From: JBBRHF01 sp038223055
GTDB lineage: Bacteria > Actinomycetota > Actinomycetes > JACCUZ01
Assembly (NCBI GenBank): GCA_038223055.1
Contig: JBBRHF010000100.1
Coordinates: 1 to 15,238 of the forward strand
Direction: 5' to 3'
DNA length: 15,238 bases
The stretch's first letter is position 1; each line of letters opens with the position of its first letter. The translations under genes and the position numbers were made by a program. The notes beneath the pieces were generated by a model that worked only from the letters and a program-made list of their open reading frames with translations, did not search any database and was not told where the DNA came from. Positions 1 through 6,345 of the stretch are shown here, piece after piece.

Positions 1-855
1 CGGCTCGGGATGCCGGCCGCCCGGGCCGCCGCCGCCGAGGGCCTCACCTACCTCGACTCGACCGGTGAGCCCGCGTTCATCCGGCGGGTCCGCGACGAGC
101 TCGACCCGGAGGCCGCCCGCACCGGCGCGACACTGGTGCCCGCGTTCGGCTATGACTACGTGCCCGGCAACCTCGCGGCCGAGTTGGCGTTGCGGGCCGC
201 GCCGCAGGCCACGAGGGTGCGGGTCGGCTACTTCATCAAGGGCCGGGGGTCCACCAGTGGGGGCACGAGCGCGTCTGGTGCCGGCATGATGCTCGACCCG
301 GCCTTTGCCTGGCGCGACGGGCGCCTGGTGGCGGACCGGATGGCGTCGCGGGTCACGACGTTCGACGTGGGCGGCCGGCCGAGGCAGGGCATCTCACTGG
401 CCGGTTCCGAGCACCTGTGGTTGCCTCAACGGCACTCGGCGCTCACCGACGTCGAGGTCTTCCTGGGCTGGATGGGCCGGTTCTCGCGGGCCGCGCAGGT
501 CGGCAGCCTCGCCCTACGGCTGGCGACCGTGCCGCCCGGAGGTCGTGCCCTGGCTCATGCGGTGGCGGCTCGGGCCGTCAAGGGCTCGACCGGCGGACCC
601 GACGCGACGGCCCGGGCCGGCGCCCGCACCCTGGTTGTGGCCGAGGCACTCGCCGAGGAGGGCGACTGCTACGCGAGGGTGCAGCTCGAGGGCCCCAGCC
701 CCTATGACCTGACCGCGCAACTGCTGGCCTGGGCCGCCACGGGCGCGGCCCAGCAGCCGCCGTCGCGCGGCGGGGTGGTCGGACCCGCGGACCTGTTCGG
801 GCTGGAGGCGCTGGAGGAGGCCTGCCGCGACCTAGGCCTCGCTCCCAGCACCTGA
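1..855 (+). CDS. Saccharopine dehydrogenase-like oxidoreductase, 3' part
   Basis: The frame is open from the first base of the window, so the gene begins upstream and the N-terminal Rossmann NAD(P)-binding half is not visible. The first visible ATG (position 10) lies inside the domain and is not believed to be the true start. The remaining 284 residues contain LDSTGEPAFIRRV and AFGYDYVPGNLAAELAL, typical of the saccharopine dehydrogenase / trans-acting enoyl reductase-like family, where the second stretch lines the catalytic cleft after the Rossmann fold. A glycine/serine-rich GRGSTSGGTSASG segment follows and is also common there. The family are NAD(P)-dependent oxidoreductases of mostly unknown substrate, and the name does not imply a role in lysine metabolism. 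Family assignment is fairly sure; the reaction is unknown. Confidence 0.75.
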   Translation, partial: RLGMPAARAAAAEGLTYLDSTGEPAFIRRVRDELDPEAARTGATLVPAFGYDYVPGNLAAELALRAAPQATRVRVGYFIKGRGSTSGGTSASGAGMMLDPAFAWRDGRLVADRMASRVTTFDVGGRPRQGISLAGSEHLWLPQRHSALTDVEVFLGWMGRFSRAAQVGSLALRLATVPPGGRALAHAVAARAVKGSTGGPDATARAGARTLVVAEALAEEGDCYARVQLEGPSPYDLTAQLLAWAATGAAQQPPSRGGVVGPADLFGLEALEEACRDLGLAPST

Positions 856-868
856 CTCGTACGACGAG
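856..868 (+). terminator. Small hairpin just after the stop of the first gene
   Basis: CTCGT (856-860) pairs with ACGAG (864-868) around a 3-nt loop, starting at the base after the TGA stop. No T tract follows, only a pyrimidine-rich stretch with a near-repeat of GCCCCCTCC at 868 and 886. It could be a weak terminator or mRNA 3' end, but a 5-bp stem is near chance in DNA of this composition. Confidence 0.2.
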
Positions 869-965
869 CCCCCTCCGTCTTGCTAGCCCCCTCCTTGCGG
901 TGAGCCACAATCAGGACACGGTGGCCTCCACGAGAGGTCGCGAGGATGTCGGGCAGGATGTGGTC

Positions 966-1628
966 GTGGACGTCGTCGCCGGGCTGCCGGCCTTCCTGCT
1001 CGCCGTGGTCCTGATCTCGGCCTCGCCCGGTCCGGCGATGGCGTTGATCGTGCGCCGGGCGGCCCTGCGCGGCCTGCGCCAGACGGTGCCCACGGTGCTC
1101 GGGCTGGAGGCCGGGCTTTATGCCTGGGCGCTGCTCGCCGCCGCCGGGCTCGCATCGGTCGTCGCGGCCTCGCAGGCGGCCTACGACGTGCTGCGGGTGG
1201 TCGGTGCCGTCGTGCTGGTCGGGCTGGGAACGCGGGCGTGGCTGGCCGCGTGGCGGGACAAGGGAGCAGACGAGGCAGCCGAGCAGGGCCTGCCTGCGCC
1301 GGAGAACACCTCGCCCCGTTCCCGGCGTCCGGGTCGGCGGGCCTTCCTGGAGGGGGCGCTGGTGCAACTCGCCAACCCCAAGGCTGCGATCTTCATGTTC
1401 GCGTTCTACCCGCAGTTCGTGCCCGACGGTCGCCCCCTGCTGGCGACGACGGCGCTGCTCGCGCTCGTGCAGGTCACGGTCGAGACGTGTCTCTATCTCG
1501 CGCTGGCGGCGGGGGTGCGCCGGGCCGGGGGATGGATCAGGCGGCCGGGCGTACGTCGGCGGTTCGAGGCGGCCAGCGGCACCGTGCTGGTCGGGTTGGG
1601 CGTCAAGGTCGCGGCGACCTCGCGCTGA
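966..1628 (+). CDS. LysE/RhtB-family amino-acid exporter
   Basis: Predicted inner-membrane exporter of the LysE/RhtB superfamily, which pumps amino acids or related small molecules out of the cell. From GTG 966 the product is 220 aa, the usual family length, with about five to six hydrophobic segments. The signature SASPGPAMAL lies in the first helix (around residue 20) and NPKAAIFMFAFYPQF in the middle, both diagnostic. The central cytoplasmic loop (about residues 83-123) is charged and low in complexity. The frame stays open upstream to GTG 900. GTG 966 was chosen because GGGCAGG (951-957) sits 8 nt before it and because it puts the PGP motif at the usual distance from the N-terminus; GTG 960 is an alternative. 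The substrate cannot be told from sequence. Confidence 0.85.
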   Translation: MDVVAGLPAFLLAVVLISASPGPAMALIVRRAALRGLRQTVPTVLGLEAGLYAWALLAAAGLASVVAASQAAYDVLRVVGAVVLVGLGTRAWLAAWRDKGADEAAEQGLPAPENTSPRSRRPGRRAFLEGALVQLANPKAAIFMFAFYPQFVPDGRPLLATTALLALVQVTVETCLYLALAAGVRRAGGWIRRPGVRRRFEAASGTVLVGLGVKVAATSR

Positions 1629-1643
1629 CGGCGACCGGCTCGG

Positions 1644-1649
1644 TAGCGT
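1644..1649 (+). promoter_or_regulatory. Candidate -10 box before the 14-bp repeat ladder
   Basis: TAGCGT fits the actinobacterial -10 consensus TAnnnT and ends 7 nt before the first repeat ATG (1657), the arrangement expected for a leaderless transcript starting at or beside that ATG. No good -35 box is seen at the right spacing. The same hexamer stands 6 nt before the SURF1 start on the other strand at 10018-10023. Inferred from pattern only. Confidence 0.4.
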
Positions 1650-1653
1650 CCCT

Positions 1654-1737
1654 TCCATGCAGGTGACTCCATGCAGGTGACTCCATGCACGTGACTCCAT
1701 GCGGGTGACTCGATGCGGGTGACTCGATGCGGGTGAC
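1654..1737 (+). repeat. Six-copy 14-bp tandem repeat carrying start codons
   Basis: Six head-to-tail 14-bp units begin at 1654, 1668, 1682, 1696, 1710 and 1724, with consensus TCSATGCRGGTGAC. Each has an ATG (1657, 1671, 1685, 1699, 1713, 1727) and a purine-rich RGGTGA, which stands 4 nt before the ATG of the next copy and resembles a Shine-Dalgarno sequence. As 14 is not a multiple of three, the ATGs rotate through all frames. The first five each open a 7-codon ORF closed by the TGA inside the next unit (MQVTPCR, MQVTPCT, MHVTPCG, MRVTRCG, MRVTRCG). Only the sixth ATG leads into a long ORF, the App1-like gene. The array looks like an expansion of that gene's own initiation region. Confidence 0.9.
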
Positions 1738-2848
1738 GTGGCGGCTCCGCCCGGAGGGGTCGTGGTCGGCGCGTGCGACGCGGTTTGAGGCGGCGGTCGA
1801 GCGCCAACTCGCTCTCGGGCTGTGGCGCCGCGGCTGGCGTCCTCAGGTTCTCGGCTACACCGGCTACGGCTCCAGTGAGCCCGACCACGGCTGGGTGCGG
1901 TTGCTAGGCCGGGTCGTGCTGCGACCCCCCGCCGTGGCGGGGGAGCGGCGGAGCGACGTACGCGGGTGGCGGCACTTCCTCGCCGTGAGCCTGCCCGGGG
2001 TGGACGTCGTGGCTGAGGTGGGGGCCGAGCGGCACGCCCTGCGCAGCGCGCACGGCGGCTATTTCGACGTTGTCGTGCCGAGCGGGCTGCCGGCCGGGTG
2101 GGCGACGATCCCGATCGCGGGCCCGACGACGCACCAGGCGGTCGCCCGTGCCCGGATCGTCGGGCCCGACGAGACCCGCGGCGTGATCAGCGACATCGAC
2201 GACACGGTGATGGTGACCGCGATCCCGCGCCCGCTGCTGGCCTTCTGGAACTCCTTCGTCCGGCTGGAGTCCAGCCGGCACCCGGTGCCGGGCATGCCCA
2301 AGCTTTTCGCCCGGCTGACCCGGCAACGCCCAGGACACCCACCGGCGCAACCGCCGTTCGTTGTCTACCTGTCGACCGGGGCGTGGAACGTCGCACCGTC
2401 GATCCGCCACTTCCTGCATCGCCATGACTACCCCGACGGCCCGCTGCTGATGACCGACTGGGGCCCGACACCGGATCGGTGGTTCCGGTCTGGCCGTGGC
2501 CACAAGCGCGCGGCGCTGCGCCGGCTGCTGATCGAGCTGCCGCAGCTGCGCTGGACCCTGGTCGGCGACGACGGCCAGCACGATCCGGTGCTCTACGACG
2601 AGCTAGTGGCCGACGCGCCGGGTCGGGTGGAGCTGATCGCGATCCGCGAGCTGAGCGTGGCCGAGCAGGTCCTCACCCACGGCACACCTGGGCCGCTGCC
2701 GGAGACCGCCGCGACCAACCCGCCGCAGGGCGACGACGGGGTGCTGCGGGTTCGCGCGCCCGACGGGATCGGCCTGCTGGCGCGGCTGGACGCCCTCGGG
2801 CTCCGGGAGGCACCGGACGGCTCCGGGAGGCACAGGTCGCGGGCCTGA
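1727..2848 (+). CDS. App1-like HAD-superfamily phosphatase (DUF2183)
   Basis: A 373-aa protein with the App1/DUF2183 catalytic domain, a HAD-type phosphatase fold; yeast App1 is a phosphatidate phosphatase, but bacterial substrates are not established. HAD motif I is SDIDDT (D156, D158, T160), motif II is YLSTGAWN (S216/T217), the lysine motif is GHK (K260) and the acidic motif is GDDGQHD (280-286), so all catalytic motifs are intact. An N-terminal region (about 1-145) precedes the HAD core, as in relatives. No signal peptide or membrane helix is evident, so it is probably cytoplasmic. The start is the last of six repeated ATGs and the only one in frame, because upstream ATGs run into stops within 7 codons. 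Near the 3' end GGCTCCGGGAGGCAC occurs twice, 20 bp apart (2799 and 2819), suggesting a small duplication that altered the C-terminal tail. Confidence 0.85.
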   Translation: MRVTWRLRPEGSWSARATRFEAAVERQLALGLWRRGWRPQVLGYTGYGSSEPDHGWVRLLGRVVLRPPAVAGERRSDVRGWRHFLAVSLPGVDVVAEVGAERHALRSAHGGYFDVVVPSGLPAGWATIPIAGPTTHQAVARARIVGPDETRGVISDIDDTVMVTAIPRPLLAFWNSFVRLESSRHPVPGMPKLFARLTRQRPGHPPAQPPFVVYLSTGAWNVAPSIRHFLHRHDYPDGPLLMTDWGPTPDRWFRSGRGHKRAALRRLLIELPQLRWTLVGDDGQHDPVLYDELVADAPGRVELIAIRELSVAEQVLTHGTPGPLPETAATNPPQGDDGVLRVRAPDGIGLLARLDALGLREAPDGSGRHRSRA

Positions 2849-2857
2849 CCGGCCCGC
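2839..2857 (+). terminator. Perfect 7-bp hairpin with the App1 stop codon in its loop
   Basis: GCGGGCC (2839-2845) pairs exactly with GGCCCGC (2851-2857) around TGACC, which contains the TGA stop of the upstream gene. The stem is all G-C. No U tract follows, so it would be a non-canonical terminator of the kind often proposed in actinobacteria, or an mRNA 3'-end stabiliser. It ends 16 nt before the next start codon. Confidence 0.4.
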
Positions 2858-2861
2858 CTGA

Positions 2862-2867
2862 CACACT
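2862..2867 (+). promoter_or_regulatory. Possible -10 box for the aldo/keto reductase gene
   Basis: CACACT resembles a TAnnnT -10 box except for its first base and ends 6 nt before ATG 2874, which would give a leaderless transcript. There is no purine-rich ribosome binding site directly upstream of this ATG, which fits leaderless initiation. Weak on its own. Confidence 0.3.
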
Positions 2868-2873
2868 CGGGCG

Positions 2874-3899
2874 ATGTCCTACGTCGCTCACGCAGATCGC
2901 TACGACTCCCTCGCCTACCGCCGATGCGGTCGCAGCGGGCTCAAGCTGCCCGCCATCTCGCTGGGGCTCTGGCACAACTTCGGCGACGACAAGCCCGTCC
3001 ATACCCAGCGGGCCATCCTGCGCCGCGCGTTCGACCTCGGGGTGACCCACTTTGACTTGGCCAACAACTACGGGCCGCCCTACGGCTCGGCCGAGACCAA
3101 CTTCGGCCGGCACCTCCGCGACGACTTCCGGCCCTATCGCGACGAGCTGGTCATCTCGAGCAAGGCGGGCTACGACATGTGGCCCGGCCCCTACGGCGAC
3201 TTCGGGTCGCGCAAATATCTGCTCGCCAGCCTGGACCAGAGCCTCGGCCGGATGGGCCTGGACTACGTCGACATCTTCTACAGCCACCGCGCCGACCCAG
3301 AGACTCCGCTCGAGGAGACGATGGGGGCGCTGGACAGCGCGGTGCGTCAGGGCAAGGCGCTGTACGCCGGCATCTCCTCCTACTCACCAGCTCGCACCGC
3401 CGAGGCGGCCGCCATCCTGCGCGACCTCGGCACGCCGCTCCTCATCCACCAGCCGTCCTACTCGATGCTCAACCGCTGGATCGAGCCCGACCTGCTCGAC
3501 GTGCTCGAGGAGGTCGGCGCCGGCTGCATCGCGTTCTCCCCGCTGGCTCAGGGAATGCTCACCGACCGCTACCTAGACGGGGTCCCCGAGGGATCGCGCG
3601 CCGCGGCGGGCAAGTCGCTCGACCCGGGCATGCTCGACCAGGCCCGCCTCGAGCGCGTTCGGGCCCTCGACGCCATCGCACGTGGCCGCGGCCAAACCCT
3701 GGCCCAGATGGCGCTGGCGTGGGCACTGCGCGACCCGCGGATGACCTCGGTGATCATCGGTGCCAGCAGCGTCGCCCAGCTGGAGGCCAACCTCGCCGCT
3801 CTGGACCAGCCCGTCTTCAGCTCGGAAGAGCTCGGTTCGATCGACAAGCACGCGGGCGAAGCTGACATCAACCTGTGGGCCGCGTCGAGCGCCGTCTGA
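2874..3899 (+). CDS. Aldo/keto reductase, glyceraldehyde-3-phosphate reductase (YghZ)-like
   Basis: A 341-aa cytoplasmic NADPH-dependent oxidoreductase with a (beta/alpha)8 barrel. The catalytic tetrad is visible: D61 and Y66 in FDLANNYGPP, K97 in ISSKAGY and H138 in FYSHRAD. The YGPPYGSAE and GYDMWPGPYGDFGSRKYL stretches are characteristic of the YghZ / L-glyceraldehyde-3-phosphate reductase branch (AKR14), whose members reduce short aldehydes such as L-glyceraldehyde 3-phosphate and methylglyoxal. The C-terminal IIGASSVAQLEANL is the usual cofactor-phosphate-binding motif. Length matches the family. The gene stands 25 nt after the App1-like gene but with a hairpin and a possible promoter between them, so it need not be co-transcribed. 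Family is secure; the physiological aldehyde is not known. Confidence 0.9.
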   Translation: MSYVAHADRYDSLAYRRCGRSGLKLPAISLGLWHNFGDDKPVHTQRAILRRAFDLGVTHFDLANNYGPPYGSAETNFGRHLRDDFRPYRDELVISSKAGYDMWPGPYGDFGSRKYLLASLDQSLGRMGLDYVDIFYSHRADPETPLEETMGALDSAVRQGKALYAGISSYSPARTAEAAAILRDLGTPLLIHQPSYSMLNRWIEPDLLDVLEEVGAGCIAFSPLAQGMLTDRYLDGVPEGSRAAAGKSLDPGMLDQARLERVRALDAIARGRGQTLAQMALAWALRDPRMTSVIIGASSVAQLEANLAALDQPVFSSEELGSIDKHAGEADINLWAASSAV

Positions 3900-3929
3900 C
3901 CACACCTTCGCGCCGGCGGCGGCGTCGGG

Positions 3930-3973
3930 CTCCCAGCAGGCTCACAGGTAGCGCTCAGCAATCCTCCAGGGCG
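3930..3973 (+). promoter_or_regulatory. Four 11-bp-phased direct repeats before htrA
   Basis: Consecutive 11-mers CTCCCAGCAGG, CTCACAGGTAG, CGCTCAGCAAT and CCTCCAGGGCG share CAG at positions 5-7 and a C-rich start. Spacing of 11 bp, about one helical turn, is the typical architecture of OmpR-family response-regulator sites. The last unit ends 6 nt before a possible -10 box at 3980. The same consensus and the same 6-nt gap occur at 8077-8109. The likely binder is the regulator encoded at 5614-6345; this is inference. Confidence 0.55.
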
Positions 3974-3979
3974 TCCAGC

Positions 3980-3985
3980 CATAGT
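3980..3985 (+). promoter_or_regulatory. Candidate -10 box of htrA
   Basis: CATAGT is one base from TATAGT and ends 7 nt before ATG 3993, so the transcript would be leaderless. No ribosome binding site is seen before this ATG. The phased repeats upstream would cover the -35 region, which lacks a good -35 hexamer, as expected for an activator-dependent promoter. Confidence 0.45.
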
Positions 3986-3992
3986 TCCTGTC

Positions 3993-5549
3993 ATGACCAA
4001 CGATGACCGTCCCTCGCAGCCCGACGACCAGCCCATTCTCCCGTGGTGGCACACCACCCCGGCGCCGGGATCCTCTGACCCGGAGTCGACGGTCGCGGAG
4101 TCGGCGGTCCCGGAGTCGGCGACCGCGGAGTCGGCGACCGCGGAGTCGGGGCCGTCCGGAGCCGGTCCAGACCCGGCGGGCTATCCGGATCCTTCGGACC
4201 TGGCCGGCCATCCGGATCTGCCGGACCCCGCGGGCCAGGCGAATCAGGTTGCCGCCGCTGCGGAGGCGACGCACCCCTCGGATGAGCTGTCGCAGGGCGA
4301 CACACAGACGCTCCCGGCGTATGGCGCGTTCGACCCGGCCTACCGCGGGGACACGGCCTACCGCGAGGACACGGCCTACCGCGAGGACACGGCCTACCGC
4401 GGGGACAAGGCCTCCGCCGCGCAGGGCCCCGGCGTCCCCGCTTACTCGGGCGGCGCCCTGCCGCCGGCGGAAGGGGATGGCCGCGCCCGCCGCGGCGGCT
4501 GGAAGAAGCCAGTCGCGGCAGGCGTGGCGGCCCTCGTGCTCTCCCTCGGCTCCGGCGCCGCCGGGGCGGAACTGGCGCTGCGCAACGACGACCGCGGCAC
4601 CACGGTGACCACGACCGCGGCCGAGGCGGTCAAGGGAGGCACCAGCCCCACGCAGCAACTGGCCAAGGTGGCAGCCGTCGTCCAGCCCAGCGTCGTCTCG
4701 ATCGCGGTGCGCGCATCCGCCGGTGCGGGCGAGGGCTCCGGAGTCATCCTGCGCTCGGACGGCACGATCCTGACCAACAACCACGTCATCGAGGCCGCAG
4801 CCCAAGCCGGAACCATCACGATCACATTCTCCAACGGCAAGAGCGCCGCGGCCGATCTCATCGGTCGCGACCCCGCCTCCGACCTCGCGGTCGTCAAGGC
4901 CCGCGGCGTCTCCGGACTCACGCCGATCACGCTGGGCTCGGCCGGCAGCCTGCACGTCGGCGACACGTTGCTCGCGATCGGCAGCCCCCTCGGGCTCGAG
5001 GGCTCGGTCAGCTCGGGCATCGTGTCCGCGTTGCACCGGCCGGTGAACGTGGGCACCACCACCCTGTCCGACGCCATCCAGACCGACGCCCCCATCAACC
5101 CCGGCAACTCCGGCGGGGCACTGGTGGATGCCGAGGGTCGCCTCGTCGGCATCAACTCCGCGATCGCGACCGTGGGTGGCGGCGGGCTAAGCGGGGGCCA
5201 GTCGGGCAACATCGGCGTCGGGTTCGCCATCCCCATCGACGCCGCCAAGCAGGTCGCCGACCAGCTGATCCGCGGCGAGAAGCCCACCCACGCGATCATC
5301 GGCGTGCGCATCAGTGACGGCACCAACGGCGGTGCCCTGATCGAGTCGGTCACCTCGTCCGGTCCGGCCAATGACGCCGGAATCCAGGCCGGTGACGTGA
5401 TCACCGACGTCGACGGCAGGAAGATCGACGACGCCTCGGCCCTGTCCGCCGCCATCCGAAGCCTCCGCCCGGGCGACAAGGTGAGCGTGACCTACCAGCG
5501 CAATGGCGAGGACAAGAAGACCACCGTGACGCTCGGGAGCGCCAGCTGA
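3993..5549 (+). CDS. htrA: HtrA/DegP-like membrane-anchored serine protease with PDZ domain
   Basis: A 518-aa S1C protease that degrades or refolds damaged envelope proteins. Order: disordered acidic, proline-rich cytoplasmic tail (1-168), one signal-anchor helix (about 173-192), chymotrypsin-like protease domain (about 215-425) and one C-terminal PDZ domain (about 427-515). The catalytic triad is H264 in TNNHVIE, D297 in DPASDLAV and S373 in GNSGGAL, all intact. The catalytic part should lie outside the membrane. The tail contains two in-frame tandem repeats (4081-4155 and 4337-4408). The layout matches actinobacterial HtrA/PepD proteins. It lies directly upstream of a two-component pair, as in the mycobacterial mprAB-pepD cluster but with the protease first. 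Phased direct repeats in its promoter suggest control by that pair. Confidence 0.92.
   Translation: MTNDDRPSQPDDQPILPWWHTTPAPGSSDPESTVAESAVPESATAESATAESGPSGAGPDPAGYPDPSDLAGHPDLPDPAGQANQVAAAAEATHPSDELSQGDTQTLPAYGAFDPAYRGDTAYREDTAYREDTAYRGDKASAAQGPGVPAYSGGALPPAEGDGRARRGGWKKPVAAGVAALVLSLGSGAAGAELALRNDDRGTTVTTTAAEAVKGGTSPTQQLAKVAAVVQPSVVSIAVRASAGAGEGSGVILRSDGTILTNNHVIEAAAQAGTITITFSNGKSAAADLIGRDPASDLAVVKARGVSGLTPITLGSAGSLHVGDTLLAIGSPLGLEGSVSSGIVSALHRPVNVGTTTLSDAIQTDAPINPGNSGGALVDAEGRLVGINSAIATVGGGGLSGGQSGNIGVGFAIPIDAAKQVADQLIRGEKPTHAIIGVRISDGTNGGALIESVTSSGPANDAGIQAGDVITDVDGRKIDDASALSAAIRSLRPGDKVSVTYQRNGEDKKTTVTLGSAS
4081..4155 (+). repeat. In-frame 15-bp tandem repeat in htrA (five units)
   Basis: Five 15-bp units starting CGGAGTCG, at 4081, 4096, 4111, 4126 and 4141. 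The third and fourth are identical and the others differ by a few bases. They encode the pentapeptides ESTVA, ESAVP, ESATA, ESATA and ESGPS in the disordered cytoplasmic tail. Loss or gain of units would keep the frame. Confidence 0.85.
4337..4408 (+). repeat. In-frame 18-bp tandem repeat in htrA (four units)
   Basis: Four near-identical 18-bp units with consensus GGCCTACCGCGRGGACAC begin at 4337, 4355, 4373 and 4391. They encode AYRGDT, AYREDT, AYREDT and AYRGDK in the cytoplasmic tail about 50 residues before the membrane anchor. Units alternate between Gly and Glu at one codon, and copy-number change would keep the frame. Confidence 0.9.
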
Positions 5550-5564
5550 CTTCGACGGCGGCAG

Positions 5565-5584
5565 CGTTGACCAGAAGGTCAACG
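5565..5584 (+). promoter_or_regulatory. Perfect 8-bp inverted repeat between htrA and the regulator gene
   Basis: CGTTGACC (5565-5572) and GGTCAACG (5577-5584) are perfectly complementary around AGAA. The element starts 15 nt after the htrA stop and ends 29 nt before the regulator start. It could be an operator for a dimeric regulator, a terminator-type hairpin closing htrA (though no T tract follows), or part of the regulator promoter, since TTGACC at 5567-5572 resembles a -35 box. The symmetry is clear; the role is open. Confidence 0.5.
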
Positions 5585-5587
5585 TCC

Positions 5588-5607
5588 CTGAGAACCGGTG
5601 AGACGAT
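5588..5607 (+). promoter_or_regulatory. Possible autoregulatory half-sites and -10 before the regulator gene
   Basis: CTGAG (5588-5592) and GTGAG (5598-5602) are spaced 10 bp apart and on the other strand read CTCAC and CTCAG, similar to the CTCNCAG half-sites before htrA and the secreted-protein gene but reversed and with 10-bp spacing. GACGAT (5602-5607) ends 6 nt before GTG 5614 at the position of a leaderless -10 box but fits the consensus poorly. Suggestive only. Confidence 0.25.
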
Positions 5608-5613
5608 CCCCAC

Positions 5614-6345
5614 GTGAGACACGCGCAGCGCGACGACCAGCAACCCGGCCAAGCGGCCCGGTTGCTGGTCGTCGATGACGAGCCCAACATCCTTGAGCTG
5701 CTCGCGGCGAGCCTTCGCTATGCCGGGTTCGACGTGGCCACCGCGACCAACGGAGCCGAGGCGCTGACCGAGGCCCGGCGGTTCCGTCCGGACCTCATGG
5801 TCCTCGATGTGATGATGCCCGACATGGACGGTTTCACCGTCGTCCGCCGGCTCCGCGGCGAGGGCACCACGATCCCCGTGCTGTTCCTCACCGCGCGCGA
5901 CGCGACCGAGGACAAGGTGACGGGGCTGACCGTCGGCGGCGACGACTACGTCACGAAGCCGTTCAGCCTGGAGGAGATCATCGCCCGGATCCGAGCCGTT
6001 CTTCGCCGTGCGTCGGGAAGTTCTCCGGCCGACCCCGAACCCACCCGGCTGCGCTTCGCCGACATCGAGCTCGACGACGAGACCCGTGAGGTATGGAAGG
6101 CCGGCGAGCTCGTGGGCCTGTCGCCCACCGAGTTCAAGCTGCTCCGCTATTTCTTGCACAATCCCGGCCGCGTCCTGAGCAAGGCGCAGATCCTCGACCA
6201 TGTCTGGAACTACGACTTCGGCGGTGAGGCCAATGTCGTCGAGTCCTACATCTCCTACCTGCGGCGCAAGATTGACACCACCGAGCCGCACCTGTTGCAC
6301 ACCCTGCGCGGCGTCGGCTACGTCCTGCGGATCCCCCGCTCGTGA
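5614..6345 (+). CDS. OmpR/PhoB-family response regulator (MprA/TrcR-like)
   Basis: A 243-aa DNA-binding response regulator. The receiver domain (about 16-128) has acidic pocket D21/D22, phospho-acceptor D65 in LMVLDVMMPDMDG, T93 and K115 in DYVTKPF, all intact. A winged-helix DNA-binding domain follows (about 145-240) with SPTEFKLLRYFL, the recognition-helix region ANVVESYISYLRRKID and the closing hairpin TLRGVGYVLR. It is 64 nt after htrA, and its stop overlaps the GTG start of the kinase gene, so the pair is translationally coupled. GTG 5614 is chosen because it is the only reasonable start giving a normal short lead-in before the receiver domain. OmpR-family proteins bind direct repeats spaced about 11 bp, exactly what precedes htrA and the gene at 8163. 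It resembles mycobacterial MprA, TrcR and TcrA; which one is orthologous cannot be decided here. Confidence 0.93.
   Translation: MRHAQRDDQQPGQAARLLVVDDEPNILELLAASLRYAGFDVATATNGAEALTEARRFRPDLMVLDVMMPDMDGFTVVRRLRGEGTTIPVLFLTARDATEDKVTGLTVGGDDYVTKPFSLEEIIARIRAVLRRASGSSPADPEPTRLRFADIELDDETREVWKAGELVGLSPTEFKLLRYFLHNPGRVLSKAQILDHVWNYDFGGEANVVESYISYLRRKIDTTEPHLLHTLRGVGYVLRIPRS

Noticed and set aside
702..1700. 332-codon minus-strand frame over the LysE gene
   Set aside because: Antisense shadow of LysE plus the 14-bp repeat; composition is Arg/Gln/Gly/His-rich and lacks any fold signature.
1654..1737. CRISPR array or transposon end
   Set aside because: The units are 14 bp and directly adjacent with no spacers, no flanking inverted repeats and no cas or transposase genes.
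3942..5036. 364-codon minus-strand frame across htrA with VGRVLAVGRV-type repeats
   Set aside because: The repeats are the complement of the htrA minisatellites and the protein is low-complexity; no start signal or homology-like motif.
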